The notes under the pieces were generated by a model. The model had not been told where the DNA came from. It did no database searches and was given only the letters and a program-made list of their open reading frames with translations. A DNA stretch of 64,000 bases from Halorubrum halophilum (GTDB lineage: Archaea > Halobacteriota > Halobacteria > Halobacteriales > Haloferacaceae), in contig NZ_BBJP01000030.1 in assembly GCF_000739595.1 (NCBI RefSeq), positions 62,001 to 126,000 on the forward strand. Direction: 5' to 3'. Shown piece by piece: positions 1 to 8,689 of the stretch. Numbering within the stretch: the stretch's first letter is position 1; each line of letters starts with the position of its first letter. Position numbers and translations under genes: made by a program.

Positions 1-666
1 GTGAGCGCCGACGAGTACCCGGACCTCCACCGCCGGGTCGAGCGGCTGAGCCAGCAGGCCGACCTCCCGAAGCCGACGATCGCGGTCGCCGACACGCAGG
101 TACCGAACGCGTTCGCGACCGGCCGGAACAAGAAGAACGCGACCGTCGCCGTGACGACCGGACTGCTCCGGGCGCTCGACGACGACGAGCTCGACGGCGT
201 GCTCGCACACGAGCTCGCCCACGTGAAGAACCGCGACGTGATGGTGATGACCATCGCGTCGTTCCTCTCGACCATCGCCTTCTTCATCGTGCGGTGGGGG
301 TGGCTGTTCAGCGGCGACAACCGCCAGGGCGCGCCCGTCATCGTCGCGATCCTCGTCTCCATCGTCGTGTGGGTGATTTCGTTCCTGCTCATCCGCGCGC
401 TCTCGCGGTACCGCGAGTACTCCGCCGACCGCGGCGCGGCGCTGATCACGGGGAAACCCGGCGCGCTCGCGTCCGCGCTGATGACGATCGACGGCCGGAT
501 GGACCGCGTGCCGAAGGAGGACCTGCGCGAGGAGGCGGAGATGAACGCGTTCTTCATCATCCCGATCAAGGCGGGATTCGTCGGCAAGATCGCCTCGACG
601 CACCCCTCGACGGAGAACCGGATCGAGCGGCTCCGCGACCTAGAGCGCGAAATGGAAACGGCCTGA
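1..666 (+). CDS. htpX: HtpX-like M48 zinc metalloprotease, 5'-truncated by window
   Basis: Membrane-bound zinc endopeptidase of the M48B/HtpX family, which degrades misfolded membrane proteins. The visible 221 residues hold the zinc motif HELAH at residues 70-74, the third-ligand region YREYSAD around 137-143 and two membrane segments at about 80-100 and 112-133. Family members are normally near 290 residues with two further N-terminal membrane helices, so the gene almost certainly begins before position 1 and the GTG at position 1 is probably internal. The stop TGA lies at 664-666. No partner gene is visible downstream on this strand. Confidence 0.9.
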   Translation: MSADEYPDLHRRVERLSQQADLPKPTIAVADTQVPNAFATGRNKKNATVAVTTGLLRALDDDELDGVLAHELAHVKNRDVMVMTIASFLSTIAFFIVRWGWLFSGDNRQGAPVIVAILVSIVVWVISFLLIRALSRYREYSADRGAALITGKPGALASALMTIDGRMDRVPKEDLREEAEMNAFFIIPIKAGFVGKIASTHPSTENRIERLRDLEREMETA

Positions 667-800
667 CCGACCGAACTCCGGGAGAGGCACTACCCGTCGT
701 CGCGTCACCGCGTTTTGCGGAGACCGGCCGGGGCGACGGGGTGAGAGGGCAGGTAGCCCGGCAGAGCGGCGGGGGCGGGAGAGGGGGGAGACCGGCGGCG

Positions 801-1961
801 CTACTGGTACGCCGGGATCCCGGTGAGGTCCTCGCCGAGGATCAGCGTGTGGATGTCGTGGGTGCCCTCGTAGGTGTACACCGTCTCCATGTTCGTCATG
901 TGACGCATCGGCGAGTAGTCGGCCGTGATCCCGTTGCCGCCGAGCATCTCGCGGGCGATCCGCGACTGGTCGCGGGCGGTGCGGACGTTGTTGCGCTTGG
1001 CCATCGAGACGTGTTGCGGCCGCATCTCGCCGGCCTCTTTGAGCTCCGCGAGCCGGTGCGCGAGGAGCTGCGCCAGCGTGATCTGCGTCGCCATCTCCGC
1101 GAGCTTCTGCTGTTGCATCTGGAAGCCGCCGATCGGCTTCCCGAACTGCTCGCGGTCGGTGGCGTACTCGCAGGCGACCTCGAAGCAGTCCGCCGCCGCG
1201 CCGACCGCGCCCCACGCGATGCCGTAGCGGGCCTGCGTCAGGCACGACAGCGGGCCCTTCATCCCCTCGACCCCGGGCAGCCGGTTCTCCTTCGGAACGC
1301 GGACGTTCTGGAGGCTGATCTCGCCCGTGATCGACGCGCGCAGGCTGAGCTTCTCGTCGATCTTGTTTGTGGTGACGCCGTCGCGGTCGGTCTCGACGAG
1401 GAACCCGCGGACAGGGGTGTCTGCCGCGCCGTGGTCCTTGGCCCAGACGACGGCGACGTCCGCGATCGGAGAGTTCGTGATCCACGACTTCGAGCCGTTG
1501 AGGACGTACTCGTCGCCGTCCGGCTCGGCCATCGTCTCCATCGCGGAGGGGTTCGAGCCGTGCTCCGGCTCGGTGAGCCCGAAGCAGCCGACGGCCTCGC
1601 CGGTGCCGAGCTTCGGGAGCCACTCCTCCTTCTGCGCGTCGCTGCCGAACGCGTAGATCGGGTACATCACCAGCGCGCCCTGGACACTCGCCATCGACCG
1701 AAGCCCGGAGTCACACGCCTCCAGCTCGCGCATCAGCAGACCGTAGGCGGTCTCGCTGACGCCCGGCAGGCCGTACCCCTCCAAGTTCGGGGCGTAAAAT
1801 CCCATCTCGCCCATCTTCGGGATGAGATCGGTCGGGAACGTGCCCTCGATCCAGTGGTGACCGATGTCGTCGATCTCCCCGTCGATGAACGACCGAGCGG
1901 AGTCGACGAGCAGCCGCTCCTCCTCGGACAGGGTCGACTCCATGTCGAAGTAATCGAGCAT
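801..1961 (-). CDS. Acyl-CoA dehydrogenase, glutaryl-CoA dehydrogenase-like
   Basis: FAD-dependent acyl-CoA dehydrogenase of 386 residues, the usual family length. The flavin/substrate signature CFGLTEPEHGSNP is near residue 150 and the C-terminal TYEGTHDIHTLILG carries the catalytic glutamate in the position and context used by glutaryl-CoA dehydrogenases. The segment ASVQGALVMYPIYAFG near residue 92 is also GCDH-like, although the arginine that binds the distal carboxylate in true GCDH is not certain here. It stands alone, with no electron-transfer flavoprotein or CoA ligase genes beside it, so substrate (glutaryl-CoA or another short acyl-CoA) is an inference. ATG at 1961 is favoured by a TATA-like box about 25 bp upstream. 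Confidence 0.88.
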   Translation of the reverse strand: MLDYFDMESTLSEEERLLVDSARSFIDGEIDDIGHHWIEGTFPTDLIPKMGEMGFYAPNLEGYGLPGVSETAYGLLMRELEACDSGLRSMASVQGALVMYPIYAFGSDAQKEEWLPKLGTGEAVGCFGLTEPEHGSNPSAMETMAEPDGDEYVLNGSKSWITNSPIADVAVVWAKDHGAADTPVRGFLVETDRDGVTTNKIDEKLSLRASITGEISLQNVRVPKENRLPGVEGMKGPLSCLTQARYGIAWGAVGAAADCFEVACEYATDREQFGKPIGGFQMQQQKLAEMATQITLAQLLAHRLAELKEAGEMRPQHVSMAKRNNVRTARDQSRIAREMLGGNGITADYSPMRHMTNMETVYTYEGTHDIHTLILGEDLTGIPAYQ

Positions 1962-1981
1962 ACGACCAGAAGGGATCCTAA

Positions 1982-1991
1982 GGATAAATAA
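1982..1991 (-). promoter_or_regulatory. TATA-like box for the acyl-CoA dehydrogenase gene
   Basis: On the minus strand this reads TTATTTATCC and is centred about 25 bp before the ATG at 1961, the spacing expected of a haloarchaeal leaderless promoter. Confidence 0.5.
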
Positions 1992-2194
1992 CTACACTCA
2001 GCGGTGCCGAAGCGTCGGAACCGGCAGTGACGGTCGTGATTCAGCGACAGGTCGAGGGCTGTGACCGTCGGAGACGGCACCGAAAGGCGGACACCGGACG
2101 CGTCGCGGAGGCGACCGGATAGCCCTCGGCGGATCTCACGGGAGAGGCGTCTCATCGACCAGTTTCGGGGAGAGAGTCGGCCGCTTGGACGCGC

Positions 2195-2548
2195 CTACTC
2201 CGCCCGGTCGGCGGCGCCGTCGACCAGCTCTTCGGCGACGGTCGCGGCGTCCATCAGGGCCGGGTCGATCGCGAGGTCGGCGACGCCGGCGACGAACTCC
2301 GGCAGCGACCGTTCCGCGTACGTCACCGCGAGGACGTCCGGGTTCAGCTCCTTGGCGATCGGAATGCCGGTCGCCTCCTCCACGTCGGTGAGGACGAAGT
2401 AGGCAGCTTCGGCGATCCCGGCCTCGGAGAGCGTGTCGGCGGTGACGAGCCCCTCGATGCGACGGATCTCGACGCCGAGGTCCGCGAGCTCCTCGCCGAG
2501 CCCGTGCTCGTCGGAGCCGGCGACGACGGCGATAGATTGGTCCGTCAT
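2195..2548 (-). CDS. Small conserved haloarchaeal protein (DUF7126-like) beside guaA
   Basis: A 117-residue acidic protein of unknown function. It begins [16 protein letters not shown] and resembles a conserved haloarchaeal family I remember as DUF7126, sometimes mislabelled CTP synthetase because it sits near pyrG; this name is from memory. The alternating hydrophobic strands and GSDEHG, VLTD and NPDV turns suggest a Rossmann-like alpha/beta fold. Its ATG overlaps the stop of the upstream GMP synthase gene as ATGA at 2545-2548, so the two are translationally coupled. A longer in-frame extension to 2791 is a shadow of guaA and is rejected. Confidence 0.7.
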   Translation of the reverse strand: MTDQSIAVVAGSDEHGLGEELADLGVEIRRIEGLVTADTLSEAGIAEAAYFVLTDVEEATGIPIAKELNPDVLAVTYAERSLPEFVAGVADLAIDPALMDAATVAEELVDGAADRAE

Positions 2549-3465
2549 CACTCGTACTCGATCGTCGCGGGCGGTTTGTGGGTCACGTCGTAGACGACGC
2601 GGGCCACGTCCTCGTTCTCGCCCGTGATCCGGCTCTGGATGCGCTGGAGGGTGCTCCAGTCGAGCTCCTGCGCCCGAGCGGTCATCCCGTCGCGGCTCTC
2701 GACCGAGCGAACGGCGACGACCCAGCCGTGCACGCGGTTGTCGCCCTTGACACCGGTGGCCTTCCCGAGCACCGCGGCGAACGCCTGCCACGGGTCGTAC
2801 TCCTCCAGCTCCTCCTCGACGACGTGGGTCGCCTCGCGGGCGACCGCGGCCTTCTCAGGGGTGACCTCGCCGACGATCCGGACGGCGAGCCCGGGACCGG
2901 GGAACGGCATGCGCTCGGAGATGATCTCCTCGAGGCCGAGCGCGCGGGCGACCTCGCGGACCTCGTCCTTGTAGAGGTCGCGGACGGGCTCGACGATCCC
3001 CTCGAAGTCGACGACATCGGGGAGCCCGCCGACGTTGTGGTGCGACTTGATGTTCCCCTCTGACTCGATGCGGTCGGGGTAGATCGTCCCCTGCACGAGG
3101 TAGTCGGCGCCCACGTCGCGGGCGACCGTCTCGAACTCGTCGATGAACCCCTCGCCGATCACGTGGCGCTTCTCCTCGGGGTCGGTGACGCCCGCGAGCC
3201 GGTCGAAGAAGCGTTCCTGCGCCTCGATCACGCGCAGCGACTCCATGAAGTCGAAGGTGTCGCGGATCTCCGTTGTCTCCCCTTTCCGCATCAGTCCCGT
3301 GTCGACGTAGACGGGGGTGAGCTGGTCGCCCACCGCCTCGTACGCGAGCGTCGCCGCGACCGAGGAGTCGACGCCGCCCGACAGGGCGATCACGGCGTTC
3401 GCGTCGCCGATCGCCTCCCTGATCTCCGCTTTCGCTTCCGCGATGAATTCCTCCGTCTCGACCAT
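2548..3465 (-). CDS. guaA: GMP synthase, PP-ATPase subunit (subunit B)
   Basis: Catalyses the ATP-dependent amination of XMP to GMP, the last step of GMP synthesis. The 305-residue protein contains only the PP-loop ATPase ([11 protein letters not shown] near residue 27) and the C-terminal dimerisation domain that ends with KPPATIEYE. The glutamine amidotransferase domain is absent, as is normal in archaea where it is a separate subunit; that partner gene is not in this window. The gene follows pyrG directly on the same strand and overlaps the DUF7126-like gene, so the three probably form a nucleotide-synthesis operon read from the pyrG promoter. Confidence 0.93.
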   Translation of the reverse strand: MVETEEFIAEAKAEIREAIGDANAVIALSGGVDSSVAATLAYEAVGDQLTPVYVDTGLMRKGETTEIRDTFDFMESLRVIEAQERFFDRLAGVTDPEEKRHVIGEGFIDEFETVARDVGADYLVQGTIYPDRIESEGNIKSHHNVGGLPDVVDFEGIVEPVRDLYKDEVREVARALGLEEIISERMPFPGPGLAVRIVGEVTPEKAAVAREATHVVEEELEEYDPWQAFAAVLGKATGVKGDNRVHGWVVAVRSVESRDGMTARAQELDWSTLQRIQSRITGENEDVARVVYDVTHKPPATIEYE

Positions 3466-5121
3466 CTATAGCCTCACGTCCGCGTTCCGCTCGGTTGTGT
3501 CCGTCGATCCCAGCGCCGCCTCGACGAGCGCGACGAACGGGGGACTCGCGCGGTCCGGCCGCGACCGGAATTCGGGGTGCGCCTGCGTGCCGAAGAAGAA
3601 CGGGTGGTCCGGACGCTCTAAGATCTCCATCCGGTTGTCTGCCCGGCCAGAGAACGTGAGGCCGTCGGCCTCCAGCTCGTCGATGTACTCGGGATTCACC
3701 TCGTAGCGGTGGCGATGGCGCTCGGTACAGGAGTCGGCGTCGTACACCCGCGCCGCGAGCGTGTCGGGTTGAATGTCGGTCTCGTGGGCGCCGAGCCGCA
3801 TCGTGCCGCCCATGTCTTCGGTTTCGTACTGATCGGGGAGAAGATCGATGACCGGGTGGGGAGTGTCGGGATCGATCTCCGCGGAGTGGGCGTCTTGGAG
3901 GCCGAGCACGTTGCGCGCGTGCTCGACGACCGCCATCTGGAAGCCGAGGCAGAGCCCGAGGAAGGGCACGTCGTTCTCGCGGGCGTACCGGACCGCCTCG
4001 ATCTTCCCGTCCGTACCGCGGGAGCCGAAGCCGCCGGGGACGACAACGGCGTCCGCCTCGGCGAGACGCTCCTCGTGGCGGTCCGTCGTCTCGTCGGCGT
4101 CGACCCACAGCACGTTCACCTCGGTCTGGGTGTGGATCCCGGCGTGTTTCAGCGCCTCGTGGATCGACATGTACGCGTCCTCTAAGGCGTACTTGCCGAC
4201 GAGCGCAACGTCGATCTCCTCCTCCCGGTCGCGGGTGACCAGCTCGCGCCACTCCGTGGACCGCTCCGCCTTCGGGAGCGCCTCGTCGGCGAGCCCGAGC
4301 CGCTCCATCACGTGCTCGTCGAGCCCCTCGTCTTCGACCATCAGCGGGACGTGGTAGATGTCCTCGACGTCGGGGTTCGAGAAGACGGCGTCGGTGGGAA
4401 CGTCGCAGAATAAGGCGATCTTCTCCTTCGTCTCCGGCTCCAGCCGGTCCTCGGAGCGCCCGACCAGGATGTCGGGCTGGAGGCCGATCGACCGCAGCTC
4501 CTTCACCGAGTGCTGGGTCGGCTTCGTCTTCTGCTCGCCGTTCTTCGAGTAGGGGACCAAGGTGACGTGGGTGAAGAGGATGTCCTCGTCGTCCTCCTCG
4601 TGGGCGAACTGCCGGAGCGCTTCGAGGAAGGGCATCGACTCGATGTCCCCGACCGTCCCGCCGATCTCGATCAGACAGACGTCGCTCCCCTCGGCGGCCT
4701 CCCGGATGCGCCGCTTGATGTCGTCGGTGACGTGCGGGATGATCTGGACGGTCTTGCCGAGGTAGTCGCCGGCGCGTTCGCGCTCGATGACGTGCTGGTA
4801 GGTCTTCCCCGTGGTGACGTTGTGGTCGAACGTCATGTCGGTGCCGAGGAAGCGCTCGTAGTTGCCCAAGTCGAGGTCGACCTCGCCGCCGTCCTTGAGG
4901 ACGTACACCTCACCGTGCTCGTACGGGTTCATCGTCCCGGCGTCGACGTTGAGATAGGGGTCCACCTTCACGGCGGTGACGTCGAAGCCCGCGTTCGCGA
5001 GAAGACGCCCGGTGCTGGCGGCGGTGATACCCTTGCCCAGTCCGGACATCACCCCGCCCGTGACGAACACGAACTTCCGACCCAGCGAGGGGTCGTACCC
5101 GGTGTCGGGATCCGTTGGCAT
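3466..5121 (-). CDS. pyrG: CTP synthase
   Basis: Converts UTP to CTP using glutamine and ATP. The 551-residue protein has the full two-domain plan: N-terminal synthase domain with P-loop [11 protein letters not shown] near residue 22 and the [20 protein letters not shown] block near 55, then a class I glutamine amidotransferase domain with the nucleophile cysteine in LGLCLGFQ (about residue 393) and the AHPEFRSRP histidine/glutamate pair near the end. Only a few bases separate it from guaA, so the two are probably one transcript. The 738-bp region upstream holds its promoter, repeat A and a tRNA. Confidence 0.95.
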   Translation of the reverse strand: MPTDPDTGYDPSLGRKFVFVTGGVMSGLGKGITAASTGRLLANAGFDVTAVKVDPYLNVDAGTMNPYEHGEVYVLKDGGEVDLDLGNYERFLGTDMTFDHNVTTGKTYQHVIERERAGDYLGKTVQIIPHVTDDIKRRIREAAEGSDVCLIEIGGTVGDIESMPFLEALRQFAHEEDDEDILFTHVTLVPYSKNGEQKTKPTQHSVKELRSIGLQPDILVGRSEDRLEPETKEKIALFCDVPTDAVFSNPDVEDIYHVPLMVEDEGLDEHVMERLGLADEALPKAERSTEWRELVTRDREEEIDVALVGKYALEDAYMSIHEALKHAGIHTQTEVNVLWVDADETTDRHEERLAEADAVVVPGGFGSRGTDGKIEAVRYARENDVPFLGLCLGFQMAVVEHARNVLGLQDAHSAEIDPDTPHPVIDLLPDQYETEDMGGTMRLGAHETDIQPDTLAARVYDADSCTERHRHRYEVNPEYIDELEADGLTFSGRADNRMEILERPDHPFFFGTQAHPEFRSRPDRASPPFVALVEAALGSTDTTERNADVRL

Positions 5122-5320
5122 ATCGACCGTCCGTCAGGGGCCGGCAAAACCGTTTCGGACCCTTCGTTTCGGGTGGACGTTCGTGACGTTTGGGCGGGGA
5201 CGCGTAGAGTGGTGGGCGCGACGTGATCGGTGTCGGGAGCGGTCCGCGTTTTCGCCGCGATCGAGTCCGCGATCGGCGTCGGGCTGGCGGTCGTGGCGTT
5301 GGCCGGGTGTGTGCGGGGGC

Positions 5321-5567
5321 GATCGCTTATAAATGGTTACTGGCAGTGGATCCGCGGTGACACCTCCAAAGCCCCAGCCCGCACCGCGACCGCACCTCTC
5401 GCCTCCCCAGCCTCGTCGCTGGCGCCTTATAAGGCGCCAGCGACTCCCTCGCGGACTCCTCGTGGCCGCCAGAGGCGGCCACTCGGAGGCGCGCCACCGC
5501 ATCGTGTGGTTGGACTCAGCGATCGAGATGACTAGTCGCCACTCTCGATCCCGTTTATAAATAGCCG
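5321..5567 (+). repeat. Dispersed structured repeat, copy A (hairpin-1 module deleted)
   Basis: Noncoding repeat of the family shared with copies B, D, E and F. It starts with a TATA-like CTTATAAATGG at about 5325, then the conserved ACACCTCCAAAGCCCCAG (5363-5380). The long hairpin module found in B, D and F is missing: CCCCAGCC runs straight into CGCACCGCGACCGCACC. The second half is intact: CTCCCCAGCCTCG, a perfect 28-bp palindrome, CTCCCTCGCGG, a TGGCCGCC/GGCGGCCA hairpin (5463-5481), GGCGCGCCACCGCA and a closing TTTATAAATAGC. It lies upstream of pyrG and in the opposite orientation to it. The rest of 5122-5320 shows no gene. No terminal inverted repeats were found for this copy. Confidence 0.75.
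5416..5443. repeat. Perfect 28-bp palindrome inside repeat A
   Basis: TCGCTGGCGCC TTATAA GGCGCCAGCGA is its own reverse complement over all 28 bases. The equivalent place in copy B has another hairpin with the same outer arm (TCGCTGGCGGC...GCCGCCAGCGA) and a different centre. The centre TTATAA is TATA-like, but nothing nearby looks expressed from it. Confidence 0.9.
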
Positions 5568-5650
5568 ACGCTGGGCGAGTTCGAGTGAAGTTTTGCGAGG
5601 GAAGAGCGCTCCGAGAGCGTCTTCCGCATCACGGGGGTGGACCCCGGCGA

Positions 5651-5715
5651 TGCGAGGGGAGGGATTTGAACCACGGTCGCGCCAGAGGCGCTCCCTGATT
5701 CAAATCCCGCCCTCG
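5651..5715. repeat. Duplicated tRNA-Leu 3' end forming a long inverted repeat
   Basis: Bases 5651-5672 are identical to the 3' end of the neighbouring tRNA-Leu gene (5746-5767): discriminator, acceptor strand and T-arm, in the same minus orientation. About 24 bp further on, 5696-5715 carries a near-complement (GATTCAAATCCCGCCCTCG), so the two arms can form a hairpin of about 19 pairs with two mismatches. A short direct copy of a tRNA 3' end next to the intact tRNA is the classic trace of integrase-mediated insertion (attL/attR). No integrase gene remains, so only a scar or a recombination site is left. Confidence 0.6.
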
Positions 5716-5745
5716 TTGTGCATTCGCGCGTTGTGGACGCGCTCA

Positions 5746-5829
5746 TGCGAGGGGAGGGATTTGAACCCACGGACCTCTACAGGAGCGGAGCTTGAATCCG
5801 CCGCCGTTTCCGGGCTTGGCTACCCTCGC
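5746..5829 (-). tRNA. tRNA-Leu, anticodon CAA
   Basis: The minus strand folds as a class II tRNA of 84 nt. The acceptor stem GCGAGGG/CCCTCGC is perfect over 7 bp, the discriminator base is A, the D-arm is GCC...GGC, the anticodon stem is GCGGA/TCCGC around the loop TTCAAGC (anticodon CAA, reads UUG), the long variable arm contains CCT-GTAG-AGG, and the T-loop is TTCAAAT. The T-stem GTGGG/CCCTC has one T-T mismatch. The 3' CCA is not encoded. The gene lies just upstream, in transcription, of the tRNA 3'-end duplication. Confidence 0.93.
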
Positions 5830-5859
5830 ACGCGGCCGTGAGTTCGACACCCCAGCCCT

Positions 5860-6939
5860 TTATCTCGTCGGTTCCGCGCCGACGAGGCGAGCCTCGAAGC
5901 CGCCACCGGGCGACTCGCCGATCTCCAGCGCCCACCCGTGTGCGGCCGCGACGCGCTCGACGATGGCGAGCCCGATCCCCGTGCCGCCGTCGTTCGAGAC
6001 GCCGAACTCGGTCACGTCGCCGCGCTCGTCCGCCGGAATCCCCGGCCCGTCGTCGGCGACGTAGATCCCGCGGTCGTCGACGCCGACCCGGATCTCGGGC
6101 GCGTCCCCGGCGTGGTCGAACGCGTTCCCGAGCAGGTTCCCGATCGCCCGACGGAGTAGGTCTCGATCGGCCGCGACCGGGCCGGGATCTTCGACGACGA
6201 GCGTCGCGCCAGCCGGCGGGTCGCCGAAGTCGCCCGACTCCCAGCAGTCGGTCGCGAGCGCGTCGAGATCGACCGCTTCGAGATCGACCTCGATCGCCGC
6301 GGGCTCCCTAGCCATCACGAGCGCCTCGTCGATCAGCGCCTCGATCCGGTCGAGCGCGTCCTCGGCGGGGTCGAGCCGGTCGAGGTCCTCGGTGTCTCGG
6401 GCCAGCGTCAGGTACCCGCGCGCGACGGAGAGCGGGTTCTTGAGGTCGTGCGAGAGGAACCCCGCGATGCGTTCGAGCCGCTCGTTGAGCCGCGCCAGTT
6501 CGCGTTCGCGCTCGACGCGCTCCGTCACGTCGCGGATCACGCCGACGGCGCCGACCACCTCGCAGTTGGGACCGTCGTCACCTTCGGAACTTCCGTCGAG
6601 GTTCTCGGTCAGCGGCGTGAGCCGCGTCTCGGTCGTGACCGTCGACCCGTCGCCGAGCGTCGTCGTCAACTGGACGCGCTCGTCGGCGGACTCGCCCGCG
6701 AGCACGGGCTCCGCGGCGGCGCGGAAGCACTCGCCGGTCGATTCGTCCCAGTACCCCTCAGCGACCACGCGCTCGGGGTGTTTCCCGAGGAGAATCTCGT
6801 CGCCGAACTCCGTCACCTCCCGGAGCCGGTCGTTGACGAACACGCGGTTCCGGTCCGCGTCGAGGACGTAGGCGCCGTCGCCGAGCGCGGAAACGATCGA
6901 CTCGGCATATCTCTGACCGGGATCCGCGTCGCGGTTCAT
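5860..6939 (-). CDS. PAS-domain sensor histidine kinase
   Basis: Cytoplasmic two-component sensor kinase with no membrane segment. Counting from ATG at 6939 it has a PAS sensor domain (about residues 10-140), a HisKA dimerisation domain with phospho-acceptor histidine in FLSHDLKNPLS near residue 165, and a HATPase_c domain with N-box GNLLGNAFDHA, G1 box DDGPGIP and G2 box GTGIGLAIV. An in-frame start 75 bp further upstream (7014) is possible but would overlay the region where the promoter should be. No response regulator gene is adjacent, so partner and signal are unknown; orphan PAS kinases of this kind are very common in haloarchaea. Confidence 0.88.
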   Translation of the reverse strand: MNRDADPGQRYAESIVSALGDGAYVLDADRNRVFVNDRLREVTEFGDEILLGKHPERVVAEGYWDESTGECFRAAAEPVLAGESADERVQLTTTLGDGSTVTTETRLTPLTENLDGSSEGDDGPNCEVVGAVGVIRDVTERVERERELARLNERLERIAGFLSHDLKNPLSVARGYLTLARDTEDLDRLDPAEDALDRIEALIDEALVMAREPAAIEVDLEAVDLDALATDCWESGDFGDPPAGATLVVEDPGPVAADRDLLRRAIGNLLGNAFDHAGDAPEIRVGVDDRGIYVADDGPGIPADERGDVTEFGVSNDGGTGIGLAIVERVAAAHGWALEIGESPGGGFEARLVGAEPTR

Positions 6940-7030
6940 GGAGACGCTTCGGTTCCCCACGTAAGGTGTTTTGGGGGTCGTCTCGCGTCCTTCGCGACTC
7001 GCCTGCGGACCCACCCTGGCCGTCCCGGCC

Positions 7031-7924
7031 TCACAGCGCGATCATCCCGACGCCGACGACCGCGAGTAGGGCCGCGACGAGCCGGAGCCGGAAGTAGCGC
7101 TCGCCGAGGATCACCCCGCCGAGCACGACGGCGACGATCGCCTGCGTGTTGATCACGGGAGAGGCGACACTCGCGGGTAGCGCCGCGAACGCGACCGTGG
7201 TCAGGTGCTCGCCGAGCGCGACCAGGGCGCCGCCGGCGACGAACTTCGGCGCGTCGTCGCGCGTCACGCTCGGCGGGTTCCGGAGCGCGCCCGGGAACAA
7301 CACGAGCGTCACGCCGGCGAGCAACAGGGGCACCCACAGCGTCCCGGGGATCGCGAGCTCCTGGAGCGCCACCCGTTTTCCGAGGTCGGCGACGGCGTAG
7401 CACGCCGCGCTCACCAGCGCGAGCTGGGCCGGCCGCGAGCGGACGGCACCAACCAGCGGCGCGAGCAGGTCTCCCGGTTCGTAGTTGGCGACGTACACGG
7501 CCGCGGTGGCGACGACGACCCCGGCCACCTGTATCGGCGCGAGCACCTCGCCGAGCAGCAGAACCTCCAGCGGGAGCACGAACATCGGGACGACCTTGTT
7601 GATCGGCGTCACGTACGACACGTCGCCCTCGTCGATCGCCCGGAGGAAGAGCACGAAGGCGGCCGCGGTCGCCGCCGCGGTCCCGGCGACGACGGCGACG
7701 GCAGCGGGGTCCACGCCGACCGCCGCTTGGGCAATAGCTCCGATTCCGCCGGCAGCGAAGTCGTTCGTCGCGACGGTGACCGGGAGGAACCACGCGATCG
7801 CCGAGACGTTGATCAGCACCGTGAGCCCGGCGGGCGGATATCCGGAGAAGGAGAGCTTGAGCACGAAGATGTAGGTCCCCCAGACGACCGCGGCACCGAT
7901 CGCGGAGAGGAGGCCGGCGTCCAT
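7031..7924 (-). CDS. EamA/DMT-family transporter
   Basis: Integral membrane transporter of the drug/metabolite superfamily with about ten predicted helices in two homologous EamA halves: the first starts [18 protein letters not shown] and the second starts [18 protein letters not shown]. At 297 residues it has the normal size. The start is the ATG at 7924, because the upstream extension of this reading frame is a shadow of the opposite-strand DUF309 gene. Substrate cannot be told from sequence. It is transcribed in the same direction as the histidine kinase, 91 bp upstream of it. Confidence 0.87.
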   Translation of the reverse strand: MDAGLLSAIGAAVVWGTYIFVLKLSFSGYPPAGLTVLINVSAIAWFLPVTVATNDFAAGGIGAIAQAAVGVDPAAVAVVAGTAAATAAAFVLFLRAIDEGDVSYVTPINKVVPMFVLPLEVLLLGEVLAPIQVAGVVVATAAVYVANYEPGDLLAPLVGAVRSRPAQLALVSAACYAVADLGKRVALQELAIPGTLWVPLLLAGVTLVLFPGALRNPPSVTRDDAPKFVAGGALVALGEHLTTVAFAALPASVASPVINTQAIVAVVLGGVILGERYFRLRLVAALLAVVGVGMIAL

Positions 7925-8047
7925 TGCCCGAGTCGACGCCGGGCGGGGGAAAGAAGCGTTCGATCCGACTGGGCCGACCGCCGCGAAGGGTCGCCGCTTC
8001 CTCTTCCCCGCGAAACGGTTAGGTCGCTGGGGGCGCGACCCGTGCCC

Positions 8048-8617
8048 ATGGACGAGCACACCCGCGATCCCGGCGTCGCCCCGCCGCTTGGGAACCCGAC
8101 CGGGTGGCAGGCGACGGGCGAGGGCGGCGCTGAGGAGGGCGCCGTGAGCGAGGGCACGGCGGACGACGACCCCGCCGCCGACACCCGGATCGCCGGCGGC
8201 CACTGGGAGCACGCCACGCTCCGGCGGGCGACCGAGCACGGCGTCCGGCTGTTCAACGCCGGCGAGTACCACGAGTCGCACGACTGCTTCGAATCTGAGT
8301 GGTACAACTACGGCAGCGGCACCGCCGAGAGCGCCTTCCTCCACGGGATGGTGCAGGTCGCGGCGGGCGCGTACAAGCGCGTCGACTTCGGGAACGACGA
8401 CGGGATGCGGTCGCTGTTCGAGACCGCACTGGAGTACCTCCGCGGGCTCCCGGGCGACTTCTACGGGGTCGACCTCGACGATGTCCGGGCGACGCTTCGG
8501 GCCGCGCTCGACGACCCGACCGCCATCGACGGGTGGAAAATCGCCATCGACGGCGCCCGCCCCGAGGCGTATCCGGCCGACTACGAGTACGCGGAGCGAA
8601 TCGACGAGGAGCACTGA
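8048..8617 (+). CDS. DUF309 family protein
   Basis: A 189-residue protein with the DUF309 signature [17 protein letters not shown] (about residues 66-82), followed by [18 protein letters not shown]. The family is small, helical and of unknown function. The N-terminal 55 residues are a low-complexity acidic extension that is not part of the domain. The ATG at 8048 is chosen because longer versions of this frame run through the opposite-strand EamA gene. It is followed after 72 bp by a zinc hydrolase gene on the same strand. Confidence 0.82.
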   Translation: MDEHTRDPGVAPPLGNPTGWQATGEGGAEEGAVSEGTADDDPAADTRIAGGHWEHATLRRATEHGVRLFNAGEYHESHDCFESEWYNYGSGTAESAFLHGMVQVAAGAYKRVDFGNDDGMRSLFETALEYLRGLPGDFYGVDLDDVRATLRAALDDPTAIDGWKIAIDGARPEAYPADYEYAERIDEEH

Positions 8618-8689
8618 GCCGCACTAGCGACACCGTCCGGGGTGTCCGCGATCCGAACGCCACTTATCGGCGGGCCTCCTTTCGGTCGT

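Noticed and set aside
294-1991. Long plus-strand reading frame across the first 2 kb
   Set aside because: It is antisense to the acyl-CoA dehydrogenase gene and overlaps htpX; composition (Arg/Val/Leu-rich) is typical of a shadow frame in GC-rich DNA.
5593-5841. Possible small protein over the tRNA region
   Set aside because: The peptide contains the GFEPRSR and GRDLNPR patterns that arise from antisense tRNA sequence.
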